From Streptomyces sp. Root431 (GTDB lineage: Bacteria; Actinomycetota; Actinomycetes; Streptomycetales; Streptomycetaceae), in contig NZ_LMEI01000011.1 of assembly GCF_001426585.1 (NCBI RefSeq), forward strand, positions 432,240 through 496,239: a stretch of 64,000 nucleotides of DNA. Direction: 5' to 3'. Positions 26,977 through 33,465 of the stretch are shown here, one piece after another. Below the pieces are notes generated by a model. That model was not told where the DNA came from. It saw only the letters and a program-made list of their open reading frames with translations, and made no database searches. How positions within the stretch are numbered: the stretch's first letter is position 1; the number at the start of each line of letters is the position of its first letter. The position numbers were made by a program, and so were the translations under genes.

Positions 26977-27771
26977 TCAGAGGACCTTGGAGAGGAAGGC
27001 GCGGGTGCGCTCGTGGCGTGGGCTGTCGAGCACCTCGGCCGGCGGACCCTGCTCGACGATCCGGCCCTCGTCCATGAAGACCACGGTGTCGGCGACCTCG
27101 CGGGCGAAGCCGATCTCGTGCGTGACGACGATCATGGTCGTGCCGGTGGCGGCCAGGTCCTTGATGACGTCGAGGACCTCGCCGACCAGTTCGGGGTCGA
27201 GCGCGGAGGTCGGCTCGTCGAAGAGGAGCAGCCCCGGTTCCAGGGCGAGCGCGCGGGCGATGGCGACCCGCTGCTGCTGTCCGCCGGAGAGCTGCTTGGG
27301 GTACGCCTCCGCCTTGTCGGCGAGTCCGACGCGGTCGAGCAGCTTCCGGGCCGCGGCCTCGGCCTCCTTGCGGGGGCGCTTCAGGGCCGAGACGGGGGCC
27401 TCGACGATGTTCTCCAGGACGGTCAGGTGCGGGAAGAGGTGGAAGTTCTGGAAGACGAAGCCGATCCGGGTGCGCTGCTTGAGGATGTCGCGCTCCCGCA
27501 GCTCGTAGAGCTTGTTCCCGGAGCGGCGGTAGCCGACGAGGGTGCCGTCGACGCTGACCGTGCCGCTGTCGACCTTCTCCAGGTGGTTGATGGTCCGCAG
27601 GAGGGTCGACTTGCCGGAGCCCGAGGGGCCGAGGACGACGGTGACCTCACCCGCCCGGACGTCGAGGTCGATGCCGCGCAGGACGTGGAGCGCGCCGAAG
27701 TTCTTGTGGACGGAGCGGATCTCGACCTTGGCGGTGGTGGCCTCGGGGACGGTGGTGGTCGCGGAGCTCAT
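26977..27771 (-). CDS. Amino-acid-type ABC transporter ATP-binding protein
   Basis: A 264-residue ATPase of the polar amino acid (GlnQ/TcyN) class. Walker A GPSGSGKST lies near residue 44, Q-loop FVFQNFHLFPH near 96, signature LSGGQQQRVAIARAL near 152, Walker B LLLFDEPTSALDPE near 175, and the H-loop in VVTHEIGF. All key residues are intact. It powers uptake through the two flanking permeases. The ATG overlaps the stop of the permease gene (ATGA), showing translational coupling. It is the only ATPase gene in the cluster. Confidence 0.94.
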   Translation of the reverse strand: MSSATTTVPEATTAKVEIRSVHKNFGALHVLRGIDLDVRAGEVTVVLGPSGSGKSTLLRTINHLEKVDSGTVSVDGTLVGYRRSGNKLYELRERDILKQRTRIGFVFQNFHLFPHLTVLENIVEAPVSALKRPRKEAEAAARKLLDRVGLADKAEAYPKQLSGGQQQRVAIARALALEPGLLLFDEPTSALDPELVGEVLDVIKDLAATGTTMIVVTHEIGFAREVADTVVFMDEGRIVEQGPPAEVLDSPRHERTRAFLSKVL

Positions 27772-28670
27772 CGGGCGCTCCCCTTCGCGTAGTGGCGTTC
27801 GACGTAGTGCTGGACGACGGAGAGCGCGGTGGTGAGCAGGACGTACCAGGCGGTGGCGACCATGAGGAGCGGGACGACCCGTCCGTTGCGGCCGTAGACG
27901 ACCTGCACCTGGTAGAAGAGTTCGCCGATCGCCATGACCGAGACGATCGAGGTGCCCTTGAAGAGCGAGATGATCTCGTTGGCGGCGTTGGGCAGGATCG
28001 AGCGCATCGCCTGCGGCAGCACGATCCGCCGCAGCTGCCGGAATTTCGGGATGCCGAGGGAGGCCGCCGCCTCCGACTGGCCCTCGTCCACGGCGAGTAC
28101 GCCGCCCCGGACGATCTCCGCCGCGTAGGCCGCCTGGTGGAGGGCGAGCCCGAGGACGGCGGCGCTCATCTCGCCGACGAGGCCCATCGTGTCGAAGGAG
28201 AGGAAGCTCGGCCCGAAGGGGATGCCGATGCTCAACTCCTTGTAGAGGTAGGCGAGGTTGAACCAGAAGAGCAGCTGGACGATGAGCGGGATGGAGCGGA
28301 AGGCCCAGATGTAGCCGAAGGCGACCGAGCGCAGGAACGGGTTGGCCGAGAGGCGCATGAAGGCCAGCACGATGCCGATGGCGAAGCCGAGGGCCGTGCC
28401 GTAGAAGGTGAGCTGGAGGGTGACCCAGACGGCCTGGAGGATCGTCTCGGTGGTGAAGAAGGCGGCGAAGACGTCCCACTCCCAGCCGGGGTTGGTGACG
28501 AGGCCGTGGGCGAACTGCACGAGCAGGACGGCGGTGGCGGCGACGGCCACCCAGCGCCAGGGGTGGCGCACGGGGACGACCACGAGCTCGGCGGGTGCCG
28601 GGGGCGTGGCGGTGGCGGTCGGGTCCTTCGTGAGGGTGGCGGTGGAGGGTGGATCGCTGGTGAGAGCCAT
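27768..28670 (-). CDS. Amino-acid-type ABC transporter permease
   Basis: A 300-residue permease of the HisM/GlnP group. After a ~45-residue Thr/Pro-rich cytoplasmic N-terminus come about five helices, including WVAVAATAVLLVQFAHGLV and the family stretch YIWAFRSIPLIVQLLFWF. The ATPase-contact EAA loop reads EAAASLGIPKFRQLRRIVLPQ. It pairs with the second permease gene (30648-31496), which has the same architecture, to form a likely heterodimeric channel. It is 46 bp downstream of the flavoprotein gene and overlaps the ATPase gene by four bases. Confidence 0.93.
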   Translation of the reverse strand: MALTSDPPSTATLTKDPTATATPPAPAELVVVPVRHPWRWVAVAATAVLLVQFAHGLVTNPGWEWDVFAAFFTTETILQAVWVTLQLTFYGTALGFAIGIVLAFMRLSANPFLRSVAFGYIWAFRSIPLIVQLLFWFNLAYLYKELSIGIPFGPSFLSFDTMGLVGEMSAAVLGLALHQAAYAAEIVRGGVLAVDEGQSEAAASLGIPKFRQLRRIVLPQAMRSILPNAANEIISLFKGTSIVSVMAIGELFYQVQVVYGRNGRVVPLLMVATAWYVLLTTALSVVQHYVERHYAKGSAR

Positions 28671-28716
28671 GGCGGTTCCTCGGGAACGGGTCGGGAGGCT
28701 GAAGGGGGAGCGCGGA

Positions 28717-30651
28717 TCAGGCGCTCAGCGGGGCCGGACGACGACAGCTCCGGCCGCCCTGGTCGCTCAGGACGCCCCGGTCGGCCAGGTCGGCCCGGTC
28801 GCTCTGGACGCCCCGGTCGTCGCTCCGGTCGCCCCGGTCACTCCGGTCGCTCCGGACGTCCTGCTCGCTCAGGAAGGTCAGCGCGGCCCGTGCGGCGATG
28901 TCGTTCTGCCCGAAGGCGATCCCGCCGGTACGGGGCCGGGTGAAGGCCCCGCCCGCCCGGGCGGTGGTGTGCGGGCCGAGCGCGAAGCGGCGCGGGTGCG
29001 GGCGCCCGTCGCGCTCCAGGATCCGGCCGTCGGCGGGGTCGACGACGAGGAGTCCGCTGGCGGTGGCCCGGGCCCCGTCCTCGTACAGCGCGCGCAGCAG
29101 CGGGCTGCCGGTGAGCTCCAGGGTGGGGTCGGGCAGCCGGGCCTCGACGAGGGCGCGCGCCTCGGTCCACTCCCCCGGCACGGCGGCGGACGCGGCGCGG
29201 AAGACCCCGCGCTCCTCGTCGGTCTCGACGGTGACCTGGGGTCCGAGGAAGCGGACCACGCCGGCGCGGGAGAGCGCGAGGAGCTGCCGCAGCCGGGGGC
29301 CGGGCGGGCCGGAGGCGAGGTAGCTGAAGAAGCCGTGCCACCAGCCGCCCAGGTCGACGCGGCCGCCGAGGCTCAGGAGCTGGGCGTAGACGGAGAGGAG
29401 GGCCGCGAAGACGGCGGCGTCGGGGCTGTGGGCGGGGTCGTGGCGGCGGGCCAGGTCGTCGGTGACGTAGTCGCGCAGGCCGTGCTGGAGCGCCTCGGCG
29501 GAGACGAAGCGGACCCCGTCGAGGGGGTGGTCGAGGGCGTCCGGGTCGAACCGGTCGGCGGGGTCGGGGACGGCCGCGGCGACGAGCGCGGCGATCTCCG
29601 CACTGCGCGGCGGCGCCTGCGCGTACGCCTCCTCGAAGGAGGTCCGGTCGAGGGAGGTCCGCTCGGGGTGGGTGGAGAAGAGCCGGTGGTAGTGGGCCCA
29701 GCCGAGCTCCTTGTCGATGAGCGGCCACACGTCGCGCCGGAAGTCGAGCGGCCCGTCCCGTTCCAGGAGGGCGTCGGTCTGCTCGGTCCCGAAGAACCGG
29801 GGCAGCGGGGGCCGTTCGCCGTCGAGCGCGTACCCGATCTTCGAGTGGTACGGGACGCCCCGCCGCGAGCCGACGTGCAGCACGGGCTCCCGGCCGGAGG
29901 GTACGTAGACGAGGTCGTCGCCCTCGCCCTCGTACCGTCCGCCGCGGCCCTCGGTGAGGAGCACCATCAGGTCGACGAAGGCGAGGCCGAAGCCGCGGAC
30001 CAGGACGGGCTCGCCGGCGGGCAGGGCGGAGAGGTCGCTGTCGGCGGTGAAGTCGGGCGGGAGGTGGACGAGCCGGTGGCGGGCGGCGAAGCCGGCGAGC
30101 GCCCGCTGCTCCGGGTCGGGTTCGGCGTCGAGGTGGCCGACGGTGAGGACGACGAGGTCGGCGAGGAGCGGCTCGGCGCCGGCCTCGAGCCAGACCCGCT
30201 GGCGTCCGTCGCGGGGGCCGCCGATCCGCAGCGCGGAGGTGCGGTGCTCGTGGACGGTGACGGAGACGGGCAGGGCGGCGAGGGCCCGCTCGTACACCCA
30301 GCGCAGGTAGGCGCCCTGCTGGGGGCGGGTGGGGAAGGTGCGGCCCTCGATGCCGGCCCAGTCGGCGAGGGTGGGTCCGGGCAGGACGGGCCCGTCGAGC
30401 CGCACGGTCTCGTCGGTGAACATGGTGACGTCCTCGGCCTGGGAGTTCATCCAGAGCAGCGGGGACTGTTCGGTGCGCCAGATCCGTCCCGGGCCCGGCG
30501 GGTGCGGGTCGACGAGGTGGAGGTCGAGGGGGCCGTCGCCGTACAGCTCGGGCAGGTTGGCGGCGAGCCGTTCGAGGAAGCCGGTCCCGCGCGGCCCCGC
30601 GCCCACGATGACGATCGAGGGCGTCGGGGATGCCGAGGGGGCGGGGCTCAT
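28717..30651 (-). CDS. FAD/NAD(P)-binding flavoprotein (NAD_binding_9 type)
   Basis: A 644-residue protein. The N-terminal dinucleotide-binding motif IVIVGAGPRGTGFLERL lies near residue 13, followed by LWMNSQAEDVTMFTDE and the second nucleotide region LVVLTVGHLDAEPDPEQ near 165. A long C-terminal part contains ARPRTGGIAFGQND-like sequence near 595. It belongs to large actinobacterial FAD/NAD(P) proteins distantly related to N-hydroxylating monooxygenases. Its place between two ABC permease genes, with an ATGA overlap upstream, argues that it oxidises the imported amino compound. The last ~45 residues are a run of Arg/Ser/Asp repeats encoded by degenerate DNA repeats. Substrate unknown. Confidence 0.82.
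   Translation of the reverse strand: MSPAPSASPTPSIVIVGAGPRGTGFLERLAANLPELYGDGPLDLHLVDPHPPGPGRIWRTEQSPLLWMNSQAEDVTMFTDETVRLDGPVLPGPTLADWAGIEGRTFPTRPQQGAYLRWVYERALAALPVSVTVHEHRTSALRIGGPRDGRQRVWLEAGAEPLLADLVVLTVGHLDAEPDPEQRALAGFAARHRLVHLPPDFTADSDLSALPAGEPVLVRGFGLAFVDLMVLLTEGRGGRYEGEGDDLVYVPSGREPVLHVGSRRGVPYHSKIGYALDGERPPLPRFFGTEQTDALLERDGPLDFRRDVWPLIDKELGWAHYHRLFSTHPERTSLDRTSFEEAYAQAPPRSAEIAALVAAAVPDPADRFDPDALDHPLDGVRFVSAEALQHGLRDYVTDDLARRHDPAHSPDAAVFAALLSVYAQLLSLGGRVDLGGWWHGFFSYLASGPPGPRLRQLLALSRAGVVRFLGPQVTVETDEERGVFRAASAAVPGEWTEARALVEARLPDPTLELTGSPLLRALYEDGARATASGLLVVDPADGRILERDGRPHPRRFALGPHTTARAGGAFTRPRTGGIAFGQNDIAARAALTFLSEQDVRSDRSDRGDRSDDRGVQSDRADLADRGVLSDQGGRSCRRPAPLSA
28761..28868. repeat. 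Degenerate short repeats in the 3' end of the flavoprotein gene
   Basis: The unit GGTCGCTC-NN-GACGCCCCGG occurs at 28761 and 28797, with a third decayed copy at 28847 and partial GGTCNCTCCGG copies between. They encode the Arg/Ser/Asp-rich tail (RSDRSDRGDRSDDRG) and look like slippage products. Confidence 0.6.
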
Positions 30652-31496
30652 CGGGCACCGCCCGTGCCGCGGGCGTAGTACCGCTCGACGTAGTGCTGGC
30701 CGAGGCTGAGGACCGAGGTCACCGCCACGTACCAGAGGGTGGCGACGAGGAGCAGCGGGATGACCTCGTACGTGCGGTGGTAGACGAGCTGGGTCGAGTA
30801 GAGCAGGTCCTGAACGGCGATGACGGAGACGATCGAGGTGCCCTTGAGGGTGCCGATCAGCATGTTTCCGGCGGGCGGGACGATCGAGCGCATCGCCTGG
30901 GGGAGCACGATCCGGGTGAGCCTGCGCCACCGGCCGAGGCCGAGGGACTGGGCGGCCTCGATCTGGCCGCGGTCGACGGAGAGGATGCCGCCGCGCACGA
31001 CCTCGGCGGCGTAGGCGGCCTCGTGCAGGGTGAGGCCGATGACGGCGACGGAGACGGGGCCGAGGAGGTTGACCGTGTGCACGCCGAGGACGGTCGGGTA
31101 GAGCGCGCCGATGTTGAACCAGAAGAGCAGCTGGACCAGGATCGGGGTGGACCGGAAGAACCAGACGTACCCCCAACTGACCGCGCGCAGAACGGGGTTG
31201 GCGGACATCCGGAGGACGGCGAGCAGCGTGCCGAGGACGAAGCCGAGGGCCATGACGAGGGCGGTCAGCCACAGGGTGAGACCGAGGCCGCGCAGGACGG
31301 ACGCGGAGGTGAAGTACTCGGCGACGACGTCCCACTGGAAGGCCTTGTTGCGGACGACCGAGAGGAGTCCGAGGCCGAGGAGGACGAGGACGGCGGCCGC
31401 CGCTGTCCACTGGCCGGCGCGGCGGGTGGGGACGACTCGGGGAGGCGGCTCGGCCGGCGGGGCCGTGGAGGGGATCTTGACGAGGGTCGCGGACAT
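30648..31496 (-). CDS. Amino-acid-type ABC transporter permease (first gene of the operon)
   Basis: A 282-residue permease of the same class as that at 27768. About five helices include WTAAAAVLVLLGLGLLSVV, the family motif YVWFFRSTPILVQLLFWF, and the EAA loop EAAQSLGLGRWRRLTRIVLPQ. ATG 31496 has CGGAG nine bases upstream; 18 further codons upstream are open. It opens the minus-strand operon permease, flavoprotein, permease, ATPase, binding protein, DUF1684. Its 112-bp leader holds an 11-bp inverted repeat and follows a 16-codon ORF ending in Cys-stop, so expression is probably attenuated. Confidence 0.93.
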   Translation of the reverse strand: MSATLVKIPSTAPPAEPPPRVVPTRRAGQWTAAAAVLVLLGLGLLSVVRNKAFQWDVVAEYFTSASVLRGLGLTLWLTALVMALGFVLGTLLAVLRMSANPVLRAVSWGYVWFFRSTPILVQLLFWFNIGALYPTVLGVHTVNLLGPVSVAVIGLTLHEAAYAAEVVRGGILSVDRGQIEAAQSLGLGRWRRLTRIVLPQAMRSIVPPAGNMLIGTLKGTSIVSVIAVQDLLYSTQLVYHRTYEVIPLLLVATLWYVAVTSVLSLGQHYVERYYARGTGGAR

Positions 31497-31518
31497 GCGA
31501 AGGCTCCGTGGATGCCAG

Positions 31519-31594
31519 AGGGCGGATCGAACACGGGAGTGCGCCTTCACACGCGGCGGAGCACGGATCCGGGCCCCTCAGCCCGATCCGCCCT
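31519..31594 (-). promoter_or_regulatory. 11-bp inverted repeat in the leader of the permease operon
   Basis: AGGGCGGATCG at 31519-31529 is perfectly complementary to CGATCCGCCCT at 31584-31594. In the RNA it could form a long stem closing over the region between the small leader ORF and the permease start. It is a candidate attenuator element. Confidence 0.5.
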
Positions 31595-31608
31595 TCGAGG
31601 CTATGCGG

Positions 31609-31659
31609 TCAACATGCCCTGCTGTCAAGGGTGTCCACAGGGTGAGCCGTGCGTCTCAT
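31609..31659 (-). CDS. Candidate cysteine leader peptide (16 codons) of the permease operon
   Basis: The ORF reads MRRTAHPVDTLDSRAC and stops directly after the cysteine codon. It is positioned 112 bp upstream of the permease start and mirrors the leader on the opposite strand. The Cys-stop ending and its position fit a small peptide that stalls or fails to terminate when cysteinyl-tRNA is low. It lacks the usual HVDL/HIDF core, so this call rests mostly on position and the terminal cysteine. No Shine-Dalgarno is visible; leaderless translation is possible. Confidence 0.5.
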   Translation of the reverse strand: MRRTAHPVDTLDSRAC

Positions 31660-31664
31660 CGTGG

Positions 31665-31693
31665 TTGACGCGGAAACGGATGCCTGTTCCACT
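31665..31693 (+). promoter_or_regulatory. Putative promoter of the plus-strand leader peptide
   Basis: TTGACG (31665-31670), a 17-nt spacer and TCCACT (31688-31693) place the start site next to the ATG at 31700, consistent with a leaderless leader-peptide mRNA. The -10 is poor, so this is tentative. Confidence 0.4.
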
Positions 31694-31699
31694 GGGGCC

Positions 31700-31768
31700 A
31701 TGCATCCGCAGCAGCTGGTCACCCGCTCCCACATCGACTTCGGTCGCGTGTGGTCCTCTTCCTGTTGA
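31700..31768 (+). CDS. Cysteine/sulfur-type leader peptide (22 codons)
   Basis: The 22-residue ORF carries LVTRSHIDFGRVWSSSC followed immediately by TGA. This matches the streptomycete attenuation leader pattern I know from genes of cysteine and sulfur metabolism (L-T/V-x-R-x-H-V/I-D-L/F-x-R-V-x-S-x-x-C). The single cysteine is the last codon, as expected for sensing charged tRNA-Cys. A hairpin covering the Shine-Dalgarno of the next gene lies 116-132 bp downstream. No ribosome binding site precedes the ATG. This strongly suggests that the GNAT/binding-protein operon is controlled by cysteine supply. Confidence 0.8.
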   Translation: MHPQQLVTRSHIDFGRVWSSSC

Positions 31769-31883
31769 GCTGACCTCCGCTCTGCCCTGCTCTGCCCGCG
31801 TGCTGTTTTCCGCGGCGCCTTCACACACAGGCCCCTCGTGAGTGCCTGAGCTCTCCCCTCCCCTCGCTCTGCCCCGCTTGTCC

Positions 31884-31900
31884 TCCTTCGCCCTGAAGGA
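31884..31900 (+). promoter_or_regulatory. Hairpin sequestering the ribosome binding site of the GNAT gene
   Basis: TCCTTC (31884-31889) pairs with GAAGGA (31895-31900), the Shine-Dalgarno of ATG 31906, around a 5-nt loop. Translation of the GNAT gene would need this stem opened. Combined with the upstream leader peptide this is a plausible translational attenuator. Confidence 0.55.
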
Positions 31901-31905
31901 CCGTC

Positions 31906-32385
31906 ATGACCTTCGCGCTGTCCGTGTACCGGACCACGACCACCGACCCCCTGGCCCGCCCGCTCCTCGACGAGCTGGCGTACGAATACACGACCCGGTA
32001 CGGCTCCGCGCACGATCTGAGCCTCTATCCGGCCACCGAGTTCGCCCCTCCCGACGGCGCCTTCCTGCTCCTCATGGAGCAGGGCCGGCCCGTGGCCGGA
32101 GGCGCGTACCGCCGCTACGACGACCACACCGCCGAGCTGAAGAGGATCTGGACCCACTCGGCACACCGCAGGCGCGGGCTCGCCCGCCGCGTCCTCACCG
32201 TGCTCGAACGCGAGGCCGCCGCCCGCGGCTACTCCCGCATCTATCTGACGACCGGCGGGCGCCAGCCGGAGGCCAGGGGCCTCTATCTGGCGACCGGCTA
32301 CCGGCCGCTCTTCGACGTGTCCGCCGCACCCGAGTCGCTCGGCCCCCTGCCGTTCGAGAAATTCCTGGAGAACCCGAAACCATGA
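31906..32385 (+). CDS. GNAT-family N-acetyltransferase
   Basis: A 159-residue single-domain GNAT. The acetyl-CoA binding segment RIWTHSAHRRRGLARRVLTVLE lies at about 80-102, then YLTTGGRQPEARGLYLATGYRP at about 120-142. ATG 31906 is preceded by GAAGGA at good spacing. The stop overlaps the start of a binding-protein gene (ATGA). In B. subtilis an acetyltransferase (SnaA) encoded with the tcyJKLMN transporter N-acetylates S-alkylated cysteines as the first salvage step. By context this enzyme may do the same, but its similarity to SnaA is only at family level. Confidence 0.88.
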   Translation: MTFALSVYRTTTTDPLARPLLDELAYEYTTRYGSAHDLSLYPATEFAPPDGAFLLLMEQGRPVAGGAYRRYDDHTAELKRIWTHSAHRRRGLARRVLTVLEREAAARGYSRIYLTTGGRQPEARGLYLATGYRPLFDVSAAPESLGPLPFEKFLENPKP

Positions 32386-33359
32386 GCACGCGTACGAGTT
32401 CCGGCACCGCCCGCACGACCCTCGGCTTCGCGCTGATCACCGCGGCCGCGCTCACGCTCACCGCCTGCGCCGGGGGCGAGCCCACGACGGCTCCGGCCGG
32501 GGCCTCGGGAGCGCCGGGCGCCGCGAAGGGCACGCTTCCCACCGAGGACGTGGTCTCGGCGGTCAAGAAGAACGAGGCCGCGGCGAAGCTGCTCCCGGCC
32601 GACGTCCGGCAGCGGGGCAGTTTCACGGTCGCCGCCTCGGTCGGGACCCCGCCCAGTTCGGCCTACCTGCCCGACGGCAGGACCGTGGTCGGGGTGGACG
32701 CCGACTTCACGGGCGCCGTGGCGAAGGCCCTCGGCCTGGAGGTGAAGCGCGAGGCGGTCGGCTTCGAGGCGATCCTGCCGGCGCTCGGCAGCGGCAAGTA
32801 CGACGTGGGCACCGGGAACTTCGGGGTGACGGAGGAGCGGCGCAAGACCATCGACTTCGTCACGTACGTCAACGACGGGCAGGGCTTCGCCACCCGGGCC
32901 GACAGTCCGCTGAAGGCGGTCACCGACCTCACGCAGCTGTGCGGCCTGAAGGTCGCGACCGGCGCCGGCACCACCTTCGAACGGACCCTGGAGCAGAACA
33001 AGGGCCGGTGCGCGGAGGCCGGGAAGCCGGCGTACGAGGTGAACGTCTTCAACGAGACGGGAGCGGTCTGGATGGCGCTCCAGCAGGGCCGCAGCGATGT
33101 CGTGATGAGCACGATCAACGGCGTGCGGTACGCGGTGACGCAGCAGAAGAACGTGAAGTTCCTCAACGAGTACCGGCGGCTCGACGTCGGCTTCGCCTTC
33201 AAGAAGGGCACCCCGCTCGCCCCGGCCTTCCAGGCGGCGGTGAACGGCCTGAAGGCCGACGGGACGTACGACCGGATCCTGAAGAAGTGGGGCGTGACGG
33301 AGTCGGGCATCGAGCGGTCGCAGATCACCCCGCCGGAGATCCCGGCGCCGACGAAGTAG
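32382..33359 (+). CDS. Amino-acid-type ABC transporter substrate-binding lipoprotein (second receptor)
   Basis: A 325-residue family 3 binding protein with a lipobox LTACAGG (Cys near residue 24). Motifs include RGSFTVAASVGTPPSSAYL near 80, GVDADFTGAVAKALGLEV, and KYDVGTGNFGVTEERRKTIDFVTY. Unlike most family members it has a cysteine pair (LCGLKV and GRCAEAG) that may form a disulfide. It is coupled to the GNAT gene by ATGA. No permease or ATPase is in this operon, so it presumably docks on the divergently encoded transporter, giving two receptors for one channel, as in TcyJ/TcyK. Confidence 0.9.
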   Translation: MSTRTSSGTARTTLGFALITAAALTLTACAGGEPTTAPAGASGAPGAAKGTLPTEDVVSAVKKNEAAAKLLPADVRQRGSFTVAASVGTPPSSAYLPDGRTVVGVDADFTGAVAKALGLEVKREAVGFEAILPALGSGKYDVGTGNFGVTEERRKTIDFVTYVNDGQGFATRADSPLKAVTDLTQLCGLKVATGAGTTFERTLEQNKGRCAEAGKPAYEVNVFNETGAVWMALQQGRSDVVMSTINGVRYAVTQQKNVKFLNEYRRLDVGFAFKKGTPLAPAFQAAVNGLKADGTYDRILKKWGVTESGIERSQITPPEIPAPTK

Positions 33360-33368
33360 CGGGTGCGT

Positions 33369-33395
33369 CGGCCCGGCGGGGTGTCCGCCGGGCCG
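33369..33395 (+). terminator. Terminator hairpin after the GNAT/binding-protein operon
   Basis: A perfect 11-bp stem (CGGCCCGGCGG with its complement) with a 5-nt loop begins ten bases after the stop codon at 33359. Confidence 0.75.
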
Positions 33396-33397
33396 GT

Positions 33398-33459
33398 GGG
33401 CGTCCCGCCGGGCCGACGGGCGTCCCGCCGGGCCTGTGGGGCGTCCCCGCCGGGCCGAC
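33398..33459. repeat. Short tandem repeat, 20-22 bp x 3
   Basis: GGGCGTCCCGCCGGGCC is repeated at 33398 and 33418 with period 20 bp, and a third copy at 33438 has one-base insertions. The copies extend the terminator region between the convergent binding-protein and DUF5685 genes, and each can fold on its neighbour. Confidence 0.7.
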
Positions 33460-33465
33460 GGGGTG

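Noticed and set aside
31614..31841. Plus-strand ORF beginning MPCCQGCPQGEPC, rich in cysteine at its start
   Set aside because: It looked like a Cys-rich leader, but it runs on for a long way through the other leader region in another frame and has no ribosome binding site. It is the complement of the minus-strand leader and part of a long shadow frame.
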